Part shown: piece by piece, positions 54,820 through 63,983 of the stretch
Position numbering within the stretch: the stretch's first letter is position 1
How the letters are laid out: each line of letters opens with the position of its first letter
NCBI RefSeq assembly: GCF_003688285.1
Contig: NZ_RCNT01000004.1
Span: forward strand, 124,001-188,000
DNA from: Rhodophyticola porphyridii
GTDB taxonomy: Bacteria > Pseudomonadota > Alphaproteobacteria > Rhodobacterales > Rhodobacteraceae
Direction of reading: 5' to 3'
Length of the DNA stretch: 64,000 nt
The notes under the pieces: generated by a model
What the model was told of the DNA's origin: nothing
Database searches by the model: none
What the model saw: the letters and a program-made list of their open reading frames with translations, nothing else
Made by a program: the position numbers and the translations under genes

Positions 54820-54891
54820 ACCCGGTCATAGGCGCGGCCGCGGGCGCAACCGCCTGCCAAATGGGCGCTGCCCGCCTGTCGGGTCACGGGC

Positions 54892-55806
54892 TCAGCCACT
54901 CGCCACAAGCGCATTATCAGCCTCCGCCTCTGCCAGGATCCACTGGCGAAAAGCCCGGATCTTCGGCATGTTCCGCCGCGCGGTCGGATAAATCAGCCAG
55001 TAATGACCGCCATCGGTACTGACCCGGTCGAAAGGCTGCACCAGACGCCCGGTTTCCAGCTCGTAGCGAAAGAACCTCGGCGTCAGCATGGCGATGCCCT
55101 GACCGGACAAGACCGCCCTGACCTCGACCGTTTGCGCCCCGAGATGGCTGCCAACGCGATCCGACAGACCGTCGGTCGCGACACCCGCCTCGGCCAGCCA
55201 AAGCTTCCAGAACGGATCGGTCGGGTCGATGATTTGCAGGTTCAGAAGATCCGCGGGGCTTTGGATCGGGCCTTCCGCGTCAAGAAGCTCACGACTTGTG
55301 ATGGGCGTGAATTCCGACGGGAACAGCGCATGCGCCACCACTCCCGGCCAGTCGCCCTTGCCATAGCGGATCGCCACATCGATTTCATCCTGGGCGAAAT
55401 CGATCAGCTTCGGATCGGATTCCACGCGCACGGCCAGATCGGGATGGGCCATCTGGAACCGGCCGATCCGTGGCGCCAGCCAATTGGCCGCAAATGTAGG
55501 CAGCGCGCTGATCGCCAGCGTGCGGTTCAGTGCATCCTGGTCGGCGCCGTAGGTTGCGCGCAGCCTGTCGAACGCCTCGATCGTCGGTGTGGAAAGCTGA
55601 CGACCGATCGCGGTCAGCGTCACCTTTCGGGCCTGTCGCAGAAACAAGGGGGCGCCGATCCGCTCCTCCAGCACCTTTATCTGATAACTGACCGAAGCCT
55701 GGGTCATGCCCAGCTCCGCAGCCGCCTCGGTGAAGTTTTCGTGACGGGCTGCTGCCTCGAATACACGTATCGCCGCGAGCGACGGCAGCCTGACGATTTT
55801 ATTCAT
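54892..55806 (-). CDS. LysR-family regulator (GcvA-like)
   Basis: A 304-residue regulator. The N-terminus LPSLAAIRVFEAAARHENFTEAAAELGMTQASVSYQIKVLEERIG is a complete LysR helix-turn-helix; the effector domain with PTFAANWLAPRIGRFQ, DVAIRYGKGDWPG and LSGQGIAMLTPRFFRYEL matches the GcvA subgroup. GGTGAG lies before the ATG at 55806. It is divergent from the 59-residue gene at 55911, the usual layout for a LysR target. Confidence 0.92.
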   Translation of the reverse strand: MNKIVRLPSLAAIRVFEAAARHENFTEAAAELGMTQASVSYQIKVLEERIGAPLFLRQARKVTLTAIGRQLSTPTIEAFDRLRATYGADQDALNRTLAISALPTFAANWLAPRIGRFQMAHPDLAVRVESDPKLIDFAQDEIDVAIRYGKGDWPGVVAHALFPSEFTPITSRELLDAEGPIQSPADLLNLQIIDPTDPFWKLWLAEAGVATDGLSDRVGSHLGAQTVEVRAVLSGQGIAMLTPRFFRYELETGRLVQPFDRVSTDGGHYWLIYPTARRNMPKIRAFRQWILAEAEADNALVASG

Positions 55807-55910
55807 AAGCTCACCTTATTCATGAGATGGCTCGTTCGATTGGTAATAGATGCTTTCACGTATCATATTCAATTCCAGAGATTGACACCACCTATATCAG
55901 AGGTTTCCAA

Positions 55911-56090
55911 ATGCTTCTAAGAGATCTATCGACCCACGCCGCCAGAACCGCCCGGCGACTGCGCCGCTCCCTGAAGAGTCACATCGGGCAAACCCCCTCG
56001 CAGGATCTGGGCGATCTGCCACCTCATATCCGTCGCGATATCGGGATCGACACAAGCCGGGGGCCGTTCCGTCCGCTGGACCGCCGCTGA
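55911..56090 (+). CDS. Small basic protein, DUF1127-like
   Basis: A 59-residue, Arg-rich protein: LLRDLSTHAARTARRLRRSL, then QDLGDLPPHIRRDIGID. The ending resembles the LPxHxxRDIGI pattern of DUF1127-like proteins, which in alphaproteobacteria include small RNA-associated regulators. AGAGG is found 8 bases before the ATG. It starts 105 bases from the divergent LysR gene, which probably controls it. Confidence 0.7.
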   Translation: MLLRDLSTHAARTARRLRRSLKSHIGQTPSQDLGDLPPHIRRDIGIDTSRGPFRPLDRR

Positions 56091-56171
56091 CATCACATCC
56101 GCGCCGCGGGCAAGTCTTTTCCCCTGTCGAGCTTGCTTGAAATCCGGCCCGCGAACCCCCATAGTCAGGAT

Positions 56172-56487
56172 GTTCCGGCAACGGAACTATGGACATAAAC
56201 GCGCTCGCAATAAGCGGATCGGACCCGGGGGCGGTACCCGGCGGCTCCACCAAACCTCGCTCATTTGGCGATCATGGGGCCGAAACAGGATCGACGAACG
56301 TCTAAAGGGGTTAGCTTTGTCCCGGTGAGGTACCACCGTTATCGGTCCGAAACGTACAGTTGCAAATGACAACCGTGCTCCGGCAATGGCTCTGGCAGCG
56401 TAAGCTGCTTAAGTCGCCGACTTTAAGCCCTTGCGCCTAGCAGCGTAAGGCGGGGTTCGCAGGCACCTGGCAACAGAAGCCTGCACT
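56172..56487 (+). ncRNA. ssrA: Circularly permuted tmRNA (ssrA)
   Basis: Two-piece alphaproteobacterial tmRNA. The acceptor piece comes first and ends CGGCTCCACCA at 56252. After a 23-base intervening segment, the coding piece starts GGGGCCG at 56276, which pairs with CGGCTCC to form the acceptor stem (one G-U). The resume codon GCA is at 56362 and the tag reads A-N-D-N-R-A-P-A-M-A-L-A-A, with TAA at 56401-56403. The transcript seems to open with a GTTCCG/CGGAAC hairpin and a GCAA loop (56172-56187). A promoter TTGAAA (56137-56142), 17 bases, CATAGT (56160-56165) lies upstream. The 3' end is approximate, placed after a GCAGGC/GCCTGC stem. Confidence 0.95.
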
Positions 56488-56682
56488 TTCCCCCTTCCTG
56501 TCCCATCCCTGATCTGTCTCGCCCGTCCGGACGGACCATCCGAAGACGCTCCGTTCCATCGGGCGGCGCCCGTGCGGATACCGCTTCGATCCCGCCCACC
56601 GGTGATGTTTTTTCAACTGCAAGTGATCCATCCCGACACCCCGCCCGTTTAAGTGGAAACTTGGCAATGCAGGGAGAGCCAT

Positions 56683-57051
56683 ATGCTTGGCGCACTGACA
56701 ACGGTCGATATCGTCAACATGCTGGTAGCGTTTCTGACGATTGGTCTGGGTCTGACCGGCTGGCTTGCCCCCCGCTGGACCATGGACCTGCTGGATATGC
56801 GCGCCGGGCCCAGCAACATGGCCTATACGGAGATTTCCGCCGCGTCGGGCTGTCTCTTCGTCGGGCTGGCCGGCGGTGCGCTCCTGCTCAACGAACCTCT
56901 TGGCTGGCTGGTCATGGGCTTTGCCTATGCGGGCGCGGCAATCGGGCGGATCACATCCATTTTCCGTGACGATGCCGGGTCGCGCCAGAGCTGGACTTTT
57001 TTCGGTTGCGAGGCATCGCTCGCGGCATGGCTGGTTCTGGCCAATATCTAG
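56683..57051 (+). CDS. Small membrane protein, DUF4345-like
   Basis: A 122-residue integral membrane protein with four hydrophobic segments. MLAFLTIGLGLTGWLAP-like and LGWLVMGFAYAGAAIGRITSIF-like parts resemble DUF4345 proteins. The start at 56683 follows GGGAGAGCC; an ATG 30 bases upstream has no ribosome binding site. It lies between ssrA and sspB. No function is known. Confidence 0.72.
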   Translation: MLGALTTVDIVNMLVAFLTIGLGLTGWLAPRWTMDLLDMRAGPSNMAYTEISAASGCLFVGLAGGALLLNEPLGWLVMGFAYAGAAIGRITSIFRDDAGSRQSWTFFGCEASLAAWLVLANI

Positions 57052-57132
57052 CGGCGGCGCAAAGCCCATCGGCTTTCAATCCGAAACGAATCTTCTATGG
57101 TGAAAGGGCATATGCCGCCAGCCGGGGAAGAA

Positions 57133-57639
57133 ATGCCAGACACACCGCCGGACACCATCGCCTATGGCCGCCTGATGCACCGTGCCATGCGGGGTCTGAT
57201 CCAGACCGTGTTGCAGGATGTGGCCGATCACGGCCTTCCCGGCGAGCACCATTTCTTCGTCACCTTCGACACCCGGCACCCCGAGGCGGATCTGGCCCCC
57301 TGGCTGATCGACCGCTACCCCGAAGAGATGACCATCGTCATCCAGCACTGGTATGACGGGCTCGAGGTCGATGACGAGGGGTTTTCGATCACCCTGAACT
57401 TCGGCGACAACCCGGAATCCCTGCGTATTCCCTTCGATGCGATCCTGACTTTCGTGGACCCGTCGGTGGAATTCGGCCTGCGGTTCGAGACAAGGGGCGC
57501 CAAAAGCGACGACCCCGAAGACGACCCGCCGCCGCCCGATGGCGACGAGCGCCGGACCCGCGCCGACGACACCGCAGAACCCCCGGCGGTCCGCGATGCC
57601 GAGGTGGTCAGCCTGGACCGGTTTCGAAAACCACACTGA
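57133..57639 (+). CDS. sspB: SspB adaptor (alphaproteobacterial type)
   Basis: A 168-residue adaptor that delivers ssrA-tagged proteins to ClpXP. It contains AYGRLMHRAMRGLIQTVLQDVADHGLPGEHHFFVTF, the alpha-type SspB start, then IVIQHWYDGLEVDDEGFSITLNF and a charged, Pro-rich tail ending in EVVSLDRFRKP, the likely ClpX-binding XB motif. The start at 57133 is chosen because GGGGAAG precedes it; ATGs at 57097 and 57112 are also in frame. The ssrA gene lies about 650 bases upstream. Confidence 0.93.
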   Translation: MPDTPPDTIAYGRLMHRAMRGLIQTVLQDVADHGLPGEHHFFVTFDTRHPEADLAPWLIDRYPEEMTIVIQHWYDGLEVDDEGFSITLNFGDNPESLRIPFDAILTFVDPSVEFGLRFETRGAKSDDPEDDPPPPDGDERRTRADDTAEPPAVRDAEVVSLDRFRKPH

Positions 57640-57731
57640 ATGCCCCCCGCGCCCAAGCTTTGATCTTGCCTGACCGGCACATTCATGACTTGTGGCCGGC
57701 AACGCCTTTCAGCACCCGAGGATGCCCCCCG

Positions 57732-58310
57732 ATGGCAAGCGATTTCCGGCTTTTCATGACCCAGCTTCTGAAACGGCCGCATCAGGTCGTGGCCCTTGCG
57801 CCCTCTTCCGAGGGGCTGGCCCGCGAGATGGCCGCGCGGGTCGATCCGGCGGCCGGGCCGGTGATCGAGCTTGGCGCGGGCACGGGCAAGATCACCAGGG
57901 CGATCCTTGACCGGGGCCTGCCGCCGGAACAGCTTCATTCGATAGAGATGAACCCGGTGTTCTGCGATCGCCTTCGCACCGCGTTTCCGGGCCTGAACGT
58001 CTATCAGATATCCGCAGGCGATGTGGGCAGCCTGCCGGTCGAAGATGCGCAGGCCGTGATCTCGGGCCTGCCGCTTCTGTCGATGCCGGTTGCCCTGCAA
58101 CGCGCGATCCTGACCGGCACTGTCACCAAGGTCCGGCCCGGCGGTGATTATGTGCAGTTCACCTATGGCCCGAAGCCGCCGGTGACGCCCGTTATCCGCG
58201 AGGAACTGGGTCTTAGCTGGGATGTCAGCCACAAGATCTGGTGGAATATGCCCCCCGCCCGGGTCTACCGGTTCCGCCAGGCGACGGCAGAGGCAAGTGC
58301 GGCGTCCTAG
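57732..58310 (+). CDS. Phospholipid N-methyltransferase, PmtA-like
   Basis: A 192-residue SAM-dependent enzyme of the Rhodobacter PmtA type, which methylates phosphatidylethanolamine towards phosphatidylcholine. Landmarks are [17 protein letters not shown], the SAM motif [28 protein letters not shown] and [11 protein letters not shown]. The start at 57732 (MASDFRLF) follows GAGGATG; an in-frame reading begins further upstream at 57660. Confidence 0.88.
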   Translation: MASDFRLFMTQLLKRPHQVVALAPSSEGLAREMAARVDPAAGPVIELGAGTGKITRAILDRGLPPEQLHSIEMNPVFCDRLRTAFPGLNVYQISAGDVGSLPVEDAQAVISGLPLLSMPVALQRAILTGTVTKVRPGGDYVQFTYGPKPPVTPVIREELGLSWDVSHKIWWNMPPARVYRFRQATAEASAAS

Positions 58311-58396
58311 GCGGGCGCGATTCTTGCCGTTGCACCCGGCCCGCCGCCCGGGCTATCCCCTGCCCTGCGACATGCGAAACCCCGGAGGACGACCTG

Positions 58397-59788
58397 ATGA
58401 CCGCAACCCGCACCGAAACCGACAGCTTCGGCCCGCTGGAGGTTCCCGCAGACAAGTACTGGGGCGCGCAGACGCAGCGCTCGATCCTGAATTTTCCGAT
58501 CGGTTGGGAAACGCAACCGGTGGCCATCGTCCGGGCTCTGGGTGTGATCAAACGCGCCTGCGCGGAGGCCAACAAGGCCTCGGGCAAGCTGGATGCGAAA
58601 CTGGCCGATGCCGTGATCGAAGCGGCACAGGAAGTGATCGACGGCAAACTCGATGACAACTTCCCGCTGGTCGTCTGGCAGACCGGGTCGGGCACCCAGT
58701 CGAACATGAACGCCAATGAGGTGATCGCGAACCGCGCCATCGAGATCCTCGGCGGCGAGATCGGCAGCAAGTCGCCCGTCCATCCCAACGATCATTGCAA
58801 CATGGGCCAGTCCTCGAACGACACCTTTCCGACGGCGATGCATATCGCAACGGCGGTCACGGCCCATGAGGTTCTGATCCCGGGCCTTGAAAAGCTGCAC
58901 GCGGCGCTGGAAGAGAAGGTCAGGGCCTTCGACGGGATCATCAAGATCGGCCGGACCCATACGCAGGACGCGACGCCGCTGACGCTGAGCCAGGAGTTTT
59001 CCGGCTACACCCATCAGGTGGCGATGGGCATCCGGCGGGTGAAAGCCGCGCTTGGCGCGATCTACGAACTGGCGCAAGGTGGCACCGCCGTGGGCACGGG
59101 TCTCAACACCAGCCCCGGATGGGCCGAAGAGGTGGCGGGCAACATGGCCCGGATCACCGGCCTGCCCTTCGTCACAGCCCCCAACAAGTTCGAGGCGCTG
59201 GCCGCCCATGACGCGATGGTGGAAATGTCCGGTGCGCTGAGAACGGTCGCCGCGTCGCTGTTCAAGATCGCCAACGATATCCGGCTGCTCGGCTCCGGCC
59301 CGCGCTGCGGTCTGGGCGAGCTGATCCTTCCGGAAAACGAACCCGGCTCCTCGATCATGCCCGGCAAGGTTAACCCGACCCAATGCGAGGCGTTGACCCA
59401 GGTCTGCGCCCATGTGATGGGCAATGACGCAGCCGTGGGTTTTGCCGGGTCGCAGGGCCATTTCGAGCTCAACGTCTACAAACCGATGATGGCCTATAAC
59501 GTTCTGCAAAGCATGCAGCTTCTGGGCGACAGCGCTGTGGCCTTCACCGACAATCTCGTGGTCGGGCTGCAGGCAGACGAAGTGCGGATCGACAAGCTGA
59601 TGCGTGAATCACTGATGCTGGTGACGGCACTTGCCCCAACCATCGGCTACGACAATGCCACCAAGGTCGCAAAGACCGCGCATAAGAACGGCACCACCCT
59701 GAAGGAGGAGGCCATCGCGCTCGGCTTCGTCGATGAGGAGACCTTCGAAGCGGTGGTCCGGCCCGAAAACATGGTCGGCCCCAAATGA
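58397..59788 (+). CDS. fumC: Fumarate hydratase class II
   Basis: A 463-residue TCA-cycle enzyme that interconverts fumarate and malate. It has [35 protein letters not shown], the catalytic [17 protein letters not shown] and the superfamily signature [19 protein letters not shown] precedes the ATG at 58397. It overlaps the following DUF4169 gene by 4 bases, so the pair is coupled. Confidence 0.97.
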   Translation: MTATRTETDSFGPLEVPADKYWGAQTQRSILNFPIGWETQPVAIVRALGVIKRACAEANKASGKLDAKLADAVIEAAQEVIDGKLDDNFPLVVWQTGSGTQSNMNANEVIANRAIEILGGEIGSKSPVHPNDHCNMGQSSNDTFPTAMHIATAVTAHEVLIPGLEKLHAALEEKVRAFDGIIKIGRTHTQDATPLTLSQEFSGYTHQVAMGIRRVKAALGAIYELAQGGTAVGTGLNTSPGWAEEVAGNMARITGLPFVTAPNKFEALAAHDAMVEMSGALRTVAASLFKIANDIRLLGSGPRCGLGELILPENEPGSSIMPGKVNPTQCEALTQVCAHVMGNDAAVGFAGSQGHFELNVYKPMMAYNVLQSMQLLGDSAVAFTDNLVVGLQADEVRIDKLMRESLMLVTALAPTIGYDNATKVAKTAHKNGTTLKEEAIALGFVDEETFEAVVRPENMVGPK

Positions 59789-59964
59789 GCGAGATCGTCA
59801 ACCTGAACAAGGCCCGCAAGATCCGCAGCCGGGCGGAGAAGAAGGCGATGGCGGACGCGAATGCCGTCAAGCACGGACGCAGCAAGGCCGAGCGGATGCT
59901 AGACGCCACGCGGGACGCGCAGGCGCGCAAGCTGCTTGACGATCACGAGCGCGAAACCGAATGA
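59785..59964 (+). CDS. DUF4169 domain protein
   Basis: A 59-residue basic protein: [34 protein letters not shown]. This matches DUF4169, commonly found right after fumC in Rhodobacterales. The ATG overlaps the fumC stop and its own stop overlaps the next ATG, so all three are translated in sequence. The function is unknown. Confidence 0.85.
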   Translation: MSEIVNLNKARKIRSRAEKKAMADANAVKHGRSKAERMLDATRDAQARKLLDDHERETE

Positions 59965-60179
59965 ACGCCCGGCCCCGCAAGCGGTCCCTGACCTTGCGGG
60001 GCCATCGCACATCCGTTTCGCTGGAAGATGCGTTCTGGGAGGAATTTCAGCGCATCGCTCTGGACCGCGGGCTTTCGGTGAACGAACTGGCCGCCGAAGT
60101 CGACGAGGCGCGGGGGCTGGAAAGCGGGCTCGCCTCGGCCATACGGGTCTATGTGCTCCAGACCGTCGCGAGGCGTTGA
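59961..60179 (+). CDS. Ribbon-helix-helix protein
   Basis: A 72-residue protein with SLTLRGHRTSVSLEDAFWEEFQRIALDRGLSVNELAAEVD, the ribbon-helix-helix DNA-binding pattern. It follows the DUF4169 gene with a 4-base overlap. It may act as a small regulator for the fumC operon or elsewhere; the sequence does not tell. Confidence 0.85.
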   Translation: MNARPRKRSLTLRGHRTSVSLEDAFWEEFQRIALDRGLSVNELAAEVDEARGLESGLASAIRVYVLQTVARR

Positions 60180-60223
60180 GCGTCTCCCAAAGCACCGGCG
60201 CAAGCCCATAGGCAGACGGCAGC

Positions 60224-61564
60224 TTATCGCCTTGTCACGCGCAGGACGATCCCGTCACGCGCCCGCACCGTCAGATAGGCCACGGGCACCGGGTCATGCC
60301 CCGCGACGCGCTCGAAGCGGAACTCCCGGACCAGCATAGACAGCAAGAGCGGCCCTTCGACCATCGCGAACCCCGCGCCCGTGCAGACCCGCGCGCCCGC
60401 GGAAAAGGGGATATAGGCCTCCCGCATGCAGCGTCGCCCATTCTCGGTCTGCCATCGGGCTGGATCGAAACCGTCGGGATTGTCCCAGATCCGGTTGTGC
60501 CGATGCAGATGCCATGGCGAGATCACCAACTGGCTGCCCACCCGGATATCCCTGTCGCGGAACCGTTCCGGACAGGAGTTCTCTCGCACCATCATCGGCA
60601 CCGGCGGATAGAGCCTGAGCGCCTCGCGGAACACATCGCGGCTGAGTTTCAGCCTGGACATCACGGAGAAATCGGGCCCGTCCAGCACCTCTGCCTCCCG
60701 GGCCAGCTTTTTCTGCCAGTCGGGATACATCGCCAGAAGACAGAGCGCCCAGCCAAGCGCGCTGGCGCTGGTTTCATGGCCTGCGAGAAAAAAGATCGCC
60801 ACCTGATCGACCATTTCCTCGGTCGAGAAGGTCTCGCCGGTCAGCGGGTCGGCGGTTGTCATGATCTTCGTGGCCAGATCGTCGGGCGCGGTTCCAGCCT
60901 CGATCTCGGCCATGCGCGCGGCAGTCAACTGGGTGATCAGGGCCCGGATCGATCGCGCCGTCGCCCGGGTTCTGGCCCTGTGACCGCGCGGCATCCAGCG
61001 TGGCAAACTCAGGAAAGCGGCGGCGTTCAGAATCGGCTGCGTGCGCTGATATTCCCGAAATTCGGCAAAGACGCGCGCGGCGATCTCGTTCTCGATCGGA
61101 AGCGAGAAAAGCGTGCGAAAGATCACATCCGCCGCCGCGTGGCTCATCTCGGGCTCCACATCGACGGTGCCTTCGTGCATCCGCGCCACCGCGGCCTCGC
61201 CCGCGGCCCAGATCGCCGGGAACGTGTCGCGCAGACGCCCGCCTTCGAAAGCCGGATCGATGATCCGCCGCTGGCGCTTCCAGGTCTCGCCATTGGTCAG
61301 AAACACCGAATTGCCCAGAAGCGGGCGCAACCCCTCCCCCACCCTGTCGGATTTCGGGAAATCCTCGGGGCGTTCCTTCAGGACCGTCTCGATCAGGGCC
61401 GGCTGGTTCAGCAGATAGGAACGGAAGAACGGCGTGCGGAACTCGGCCATCCACGCACGATAGAGCCGCGCCGGCTGCGCCGACAGGATATCGTCGCGGA
61501 ACAGCCGCAGATAGCGCAGCAGCGAAACCCTGTCCGGGCGGGGCAGCGGTTTCGGCGGGATCAT
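60224..61564 (-). CDS. Cytochrome P450
   Basis: A 446-residue heme monooxygenase. It has the I-helix motif FLAGHETSASALGWAL, the ExxR of REALRLYPP, and the heme-Cys loop PFSAGARVCTGAGFAMVEG near residue 393. The N-terminus lacks a membrane anchor. It is coupled by a 4-base overlap to the 411-residue gene upstream. The substrate is unknown; no redox partner genes are seen nearby. Confidence 0.93.
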   Translation of the reverse strand: MIPPKPLPRPDRVSLLRYLRLFRDDILSAQPARLYRAWMAEFRTPFFRSYLLNQPALIETVLKERPEDFPKSDRVGEGLRPLLGNSVFLTNGETWKRQRRIIDPAFEGGRLRDTFPAIWAAGEAAVARMHEGTVDVEPEMSHAAADVIFRTLFSLPIENEIAARVFAEFREYQRTQPILNAAAFLSLPRWMPRGHRARTRATARSIRALITQLTAARMAEIEAGTAPDDLATKIMTTADPLTGETFSTEEMVDQVAIFFLAGHETSASALGWALCLLAMYPDWQKKLAREAEVLDGPDFSVMSRLKLSRDVFREALRLYPPVPMMVRENSCPERFRDRDIRVGSQLVISPWHLHRHNRIWDNPDGFDPARWQTENGRRCMREAYIPFSAGARVCTGAGFAMVEGPLLLSMLVREFRFERVAGHDPVPVAYLTVRARDGIVLRVTRR

Positions 61565-62796
61565 GCGGCCACGCTCGTGAACCGGTTCACCGCGCGCTCG
61601 ATCCGGCTTCTGGACGGCGCGCGCCCGGCAAACCGGCTGTGCAGGCTGCGCGGCCCGGCGGTGATCCGGAAATAGTCATAATCGCGCGGCCGGTCGAACG
61701 CGTTGAGATACTGGAAATGCAGCTCGAACAGCCGCCAGCGAAGCGCCTTCCACCGCGCCGGGCTGAGCGTTTGAGTGAAGGCCGCTGAAATCACGAGGGG
61801 CCAGCGTTTCTCCGCCGGTGCGACGCCGGTCACAGCCACCGGATCGCACAGCGCAAAGGCGCAGCCGTCACCGGGTGCGGTCACATCGACCCACGTGATC
61901 TCCGCGCGCGCGCTCAGAAAGGCCAGATCCGCGCGCAACCTGTGCGCCTTCGGCAGGAAGGACACCATCGGGATCACCTGCCCAAGGCTCAGAAGCGCCA
62001 GACGCGGGCCCTGATCCGGCAGCCGGCCCGCGCGGATCAGATCGGCGAGGATCGACACCGCGATATAGGCGCCCGAGGAATGGCCCACGATCAGCACCTC
62101 GTCCAAATCCTCGCGCAGCGCCCTCTCGATCCGGTCGGCGAACTCCGCCATCCGCGCTTCCTGCGCCGGTGGGTAGGCGCCCCCATAGCGCGCGGAAAAG
62201 GCGTAGTCATGCATCAGGTAATAGGCCAGAAACCGGCCATCCTGCCGGCGGAACAGATCCAGCACCGCCCAGACCATCACCAGCCCCACCACCAGACCGA
62301 AAAAGGACAGCGGTATTCCCAGAGCCCGGACACCCAGCCATTCCACCGTAAGCGCGATCGCAAGCCCGACACCCAGCGCCAGAAGCAGTTGTGCAAGCAG
62401 GAACACGACCGGATAAAGCGCCGCGATGACCGGCCCCTTGCGCAGCCGCATCAGCCGGAAGAGCGCGCCCGACCCGATATAGATCCAGGCCGTGCGGACA
62501 AGCTGGCCATAGGTGGCCAGGATCCCCTGTTTCATGGAGGCCCGCACGATATCGGACCAGTACATGACCTCGACATCGGTTTCGACGGTCTGCCTCTCCA
62601 TGACGGCCTGCACATGCCAGCCGAACCTGCCGTCGGTCCGCTTGGGCCCGAGCGCGATCTCATAGCCCGAAACGGCGGCCTGCTCCGCCGCCTCGCGGCG
62701 GTATCGTTCGCGGTACTTGCGGGGAGGAACCGGGTCATAGCCGGGGATATACATCACCCGGCGGCGGTGGACCTCTTGGGGGGACGGGTCGCTCAT
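61561..62796 (-). CDS. Membrane protein with alpha/beta-hydrolase-like motif
   Basis: A 411-residue protein. Two or three hydrophobic segments lie around residues 120-185. Further on is VLIVGHSSGAYIAVSIL, a GxSxG nucleophile motif typical of alpha/beta-hydrolases, followed by ALLSLGQVIPM. It begins RRVMYIPGYDPVPPRKYRERY. I cannot assign a known family name. It is translated before the P450 with a 4-base overlap, so the two may act on the same lipid-like substrate (inference). Confidence 0.7.
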   Translation of the reverse strand: MSDPSPQEVHRRRVMYIPGYDPVPPRKYRERYRREAAEQAAVSGYEIALGPKRTDGRFGWHVQAVMERQTVETDVEVMYWSDIVRASMKQGILATYGQLVRTAWIYIGSGALFRLMRLRKGPVIAALYPVVFLLAQLLLALGVGLAIALTVEWLGVRALGIPLSFFGLVVGLVMVWAVLDLFRRQDGRFLAYYLMHDYAFSARYGGAYPPAQEARMAEFADRIERALREDLDEVLIVGHSSGAYIAVSILADLIRAGRLPDQGPRLALLSLGQVIPMVSFLPKAHRLRADLAFLSARAEITWVDVTAPGDGCAFALCDPVAVTGVAPAEKRWPLVISAAFTQTLSPARWKALRWRLFELHFQYLNAFDRPRDYDYFRITAGPRSLHSRFAGRAPSRSRIERAVNRFTSVAA

Positions 62797-62837
62797 CAGC
62801 CCTGCCTAGATCTGGAGTTGGGCCAACCTATGGCAAT

Positions 62838-63590
62838 TCAGCCCAAAAGGCCAAGCGCCGGGAAGGTTTCCAGCAACCAGAACGCAAAGGCCGAAAACGC
62901 CCCCGTCATCAGCGCCACGCCGACGCCGACCAGCAACAACCCCATGATCCGTTCGATCGTCTTCATGTGGCGTTTCAGCCGCGTCATCAGGCCCATCGCC
63001 CGTTCGATGAAGGCCGCGGCCAGCAGGAAAGGCAATCCCAGGCCCACGGCATAAACACCCAGAAGCGCCGTACCCCGTTCGACGCTCGATTCCGTGGCCG
63101 CGATTGACAGGATCGCCCCCAGTTGCGGCCCGATGCACGGTGTCCAGCCAAAGGCGAAGGCCAGCCCCAGAATATAGGCGCCAAAGGTCGAACCGCCGCG
63201 GTCGCCCGCATCCATCCGCGCCTCCCGGTCCAGGATCGGAATTCGGAACACACCCAGAAAATGCAACCCGAAGACGATGATGACGGCACCTGAGATTTGC
63301 GCCAGAAGTATCTGGTTTTGCAAAAAGAACTGACCGAATATCGACGCGGTGAAGCCAAGGAACAGGAACACCGTCGACAGACCCAGAACAAAGAACAGCG
63401 CCGCGACCACGGCCTTGCGGCGCGCGGCACCCGCGGCGGCCATCTCGTTCATCGAAATGCCGCCCATATAGGCAAGATAGGGCGGCACAATGGGCAGGAC
63501 ACAGGGGCTGAGAAAACTCAGCACGCCTGCTGTCAGCGCCACAAGCATCGCCGGCAACAGCGACGCATCGAAGAGATCGATTCCGAACAT
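62838..63590 (-). CDS. ccdA: CcdA-type cytochrome c biogenesis protein
   Basis: A 250-residue membrane protein with six hydrophobic segments that moves reducing equivalents across the inner membrane for cytochrome c maturation. The paired Cys motifs are LSPCVLPIVPPYLAYMGG near residue 28 and GWTPCIGPQLGAILS near residue 150. Size matches CcdA rather than full-length DsbD. It is divergent from the TusA-like gene. Confidence 0.94.
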   Translation of the reverse strand: MFGIDLFDASLLPAMLVALTAGVLSFLSPCVLPIVPPYLAYMGGISMNEMAAAGAARRKAVVAALFFVLGLSTVFLFLGFTASIFGQFFLQNQILLAQISGAVIIVFGLHFLGVFRIPILDREARMDAGDRGGSTFGAYILGLAFAFGWTPCIGPQLGAILSIAATESSVERGTALLGVYAVGLGLPFLLAAAFIERAMGLMTRLKRHMKTIERIMGLLLVGVGVALMTGAFSAFAFWLLETFPALGLLG

Positions 63591-63685
63591 GTCTCCTGCC
63601 TATCCCGGTCGGGCGCAAAGGTCACGTGCGCTGCGGTCACATATCCGTGGACAGAAACGCGGCGGCGATTTATGCCGCATATCCG

Positions 63686-63913
63686 ATGGAGTTCGATCTG
63701 GATATCGACGCGCGCGGGCTTTTGTGCCCGCTTCCCGTTCTGCGGCTGCGCAAACGCATGGGCCCGCTGAAGCCGGGTCAGGTCGCGCGGCTTCTGGCCG
63801 ATGATCCGGCGGCATTCGTCGACGTGCCCCATTTCTGCGCCGAACAGGGGCACGGCTTTCTGGGGACCGAGGATCTTGACGGCGCGACCGCCTATCTGGT
63901 CCGAAAGGGCTGA
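63686..63913 (+). CDS. TusA-like sulfur carrier
   Basis: A 75-residue protein with the TusA signature DLDIDARGLLCPLPVLRLRKRM, where Cys14 would carry the persulfide. The start at 63686 (MEFDLDID) gives the family's normal length; a GTG at 63626 would add 20 residues. It lies divergent to ccdA. Partners in sulfur relay are not visible here. Confidence 0.88.
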   Translation: MEFDLDIDARGLLCPLPVLRLRKRMGPLKPGQVARLLADDPAAFVDVPHFCAEQGHGFLGTEDLDGATAYLVRKG

Positions 63914-63983
63914 CAGCCAGATCCGCAGCGAGCGGGCCTCTCGCAGGTCACGGGATTTACCGCAAAGTCAACAGAACAGGACC

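Noticed and set aside
56137-56328. 63-residue plus-strand frame and a 118-residue minus-strand frame between the DUF1127-like gene and the DUF4345-like gene
   Set aside because: Both lie across the tmRNA gene, whose pairing acceptor halves and tag explain the sequence.
58307-59509. 400-residue minus-strand frame opposite fumC
   Set aside because: fumC has all class II fumarase signatures on the plus strand; the antisense frame is a composition artefact.
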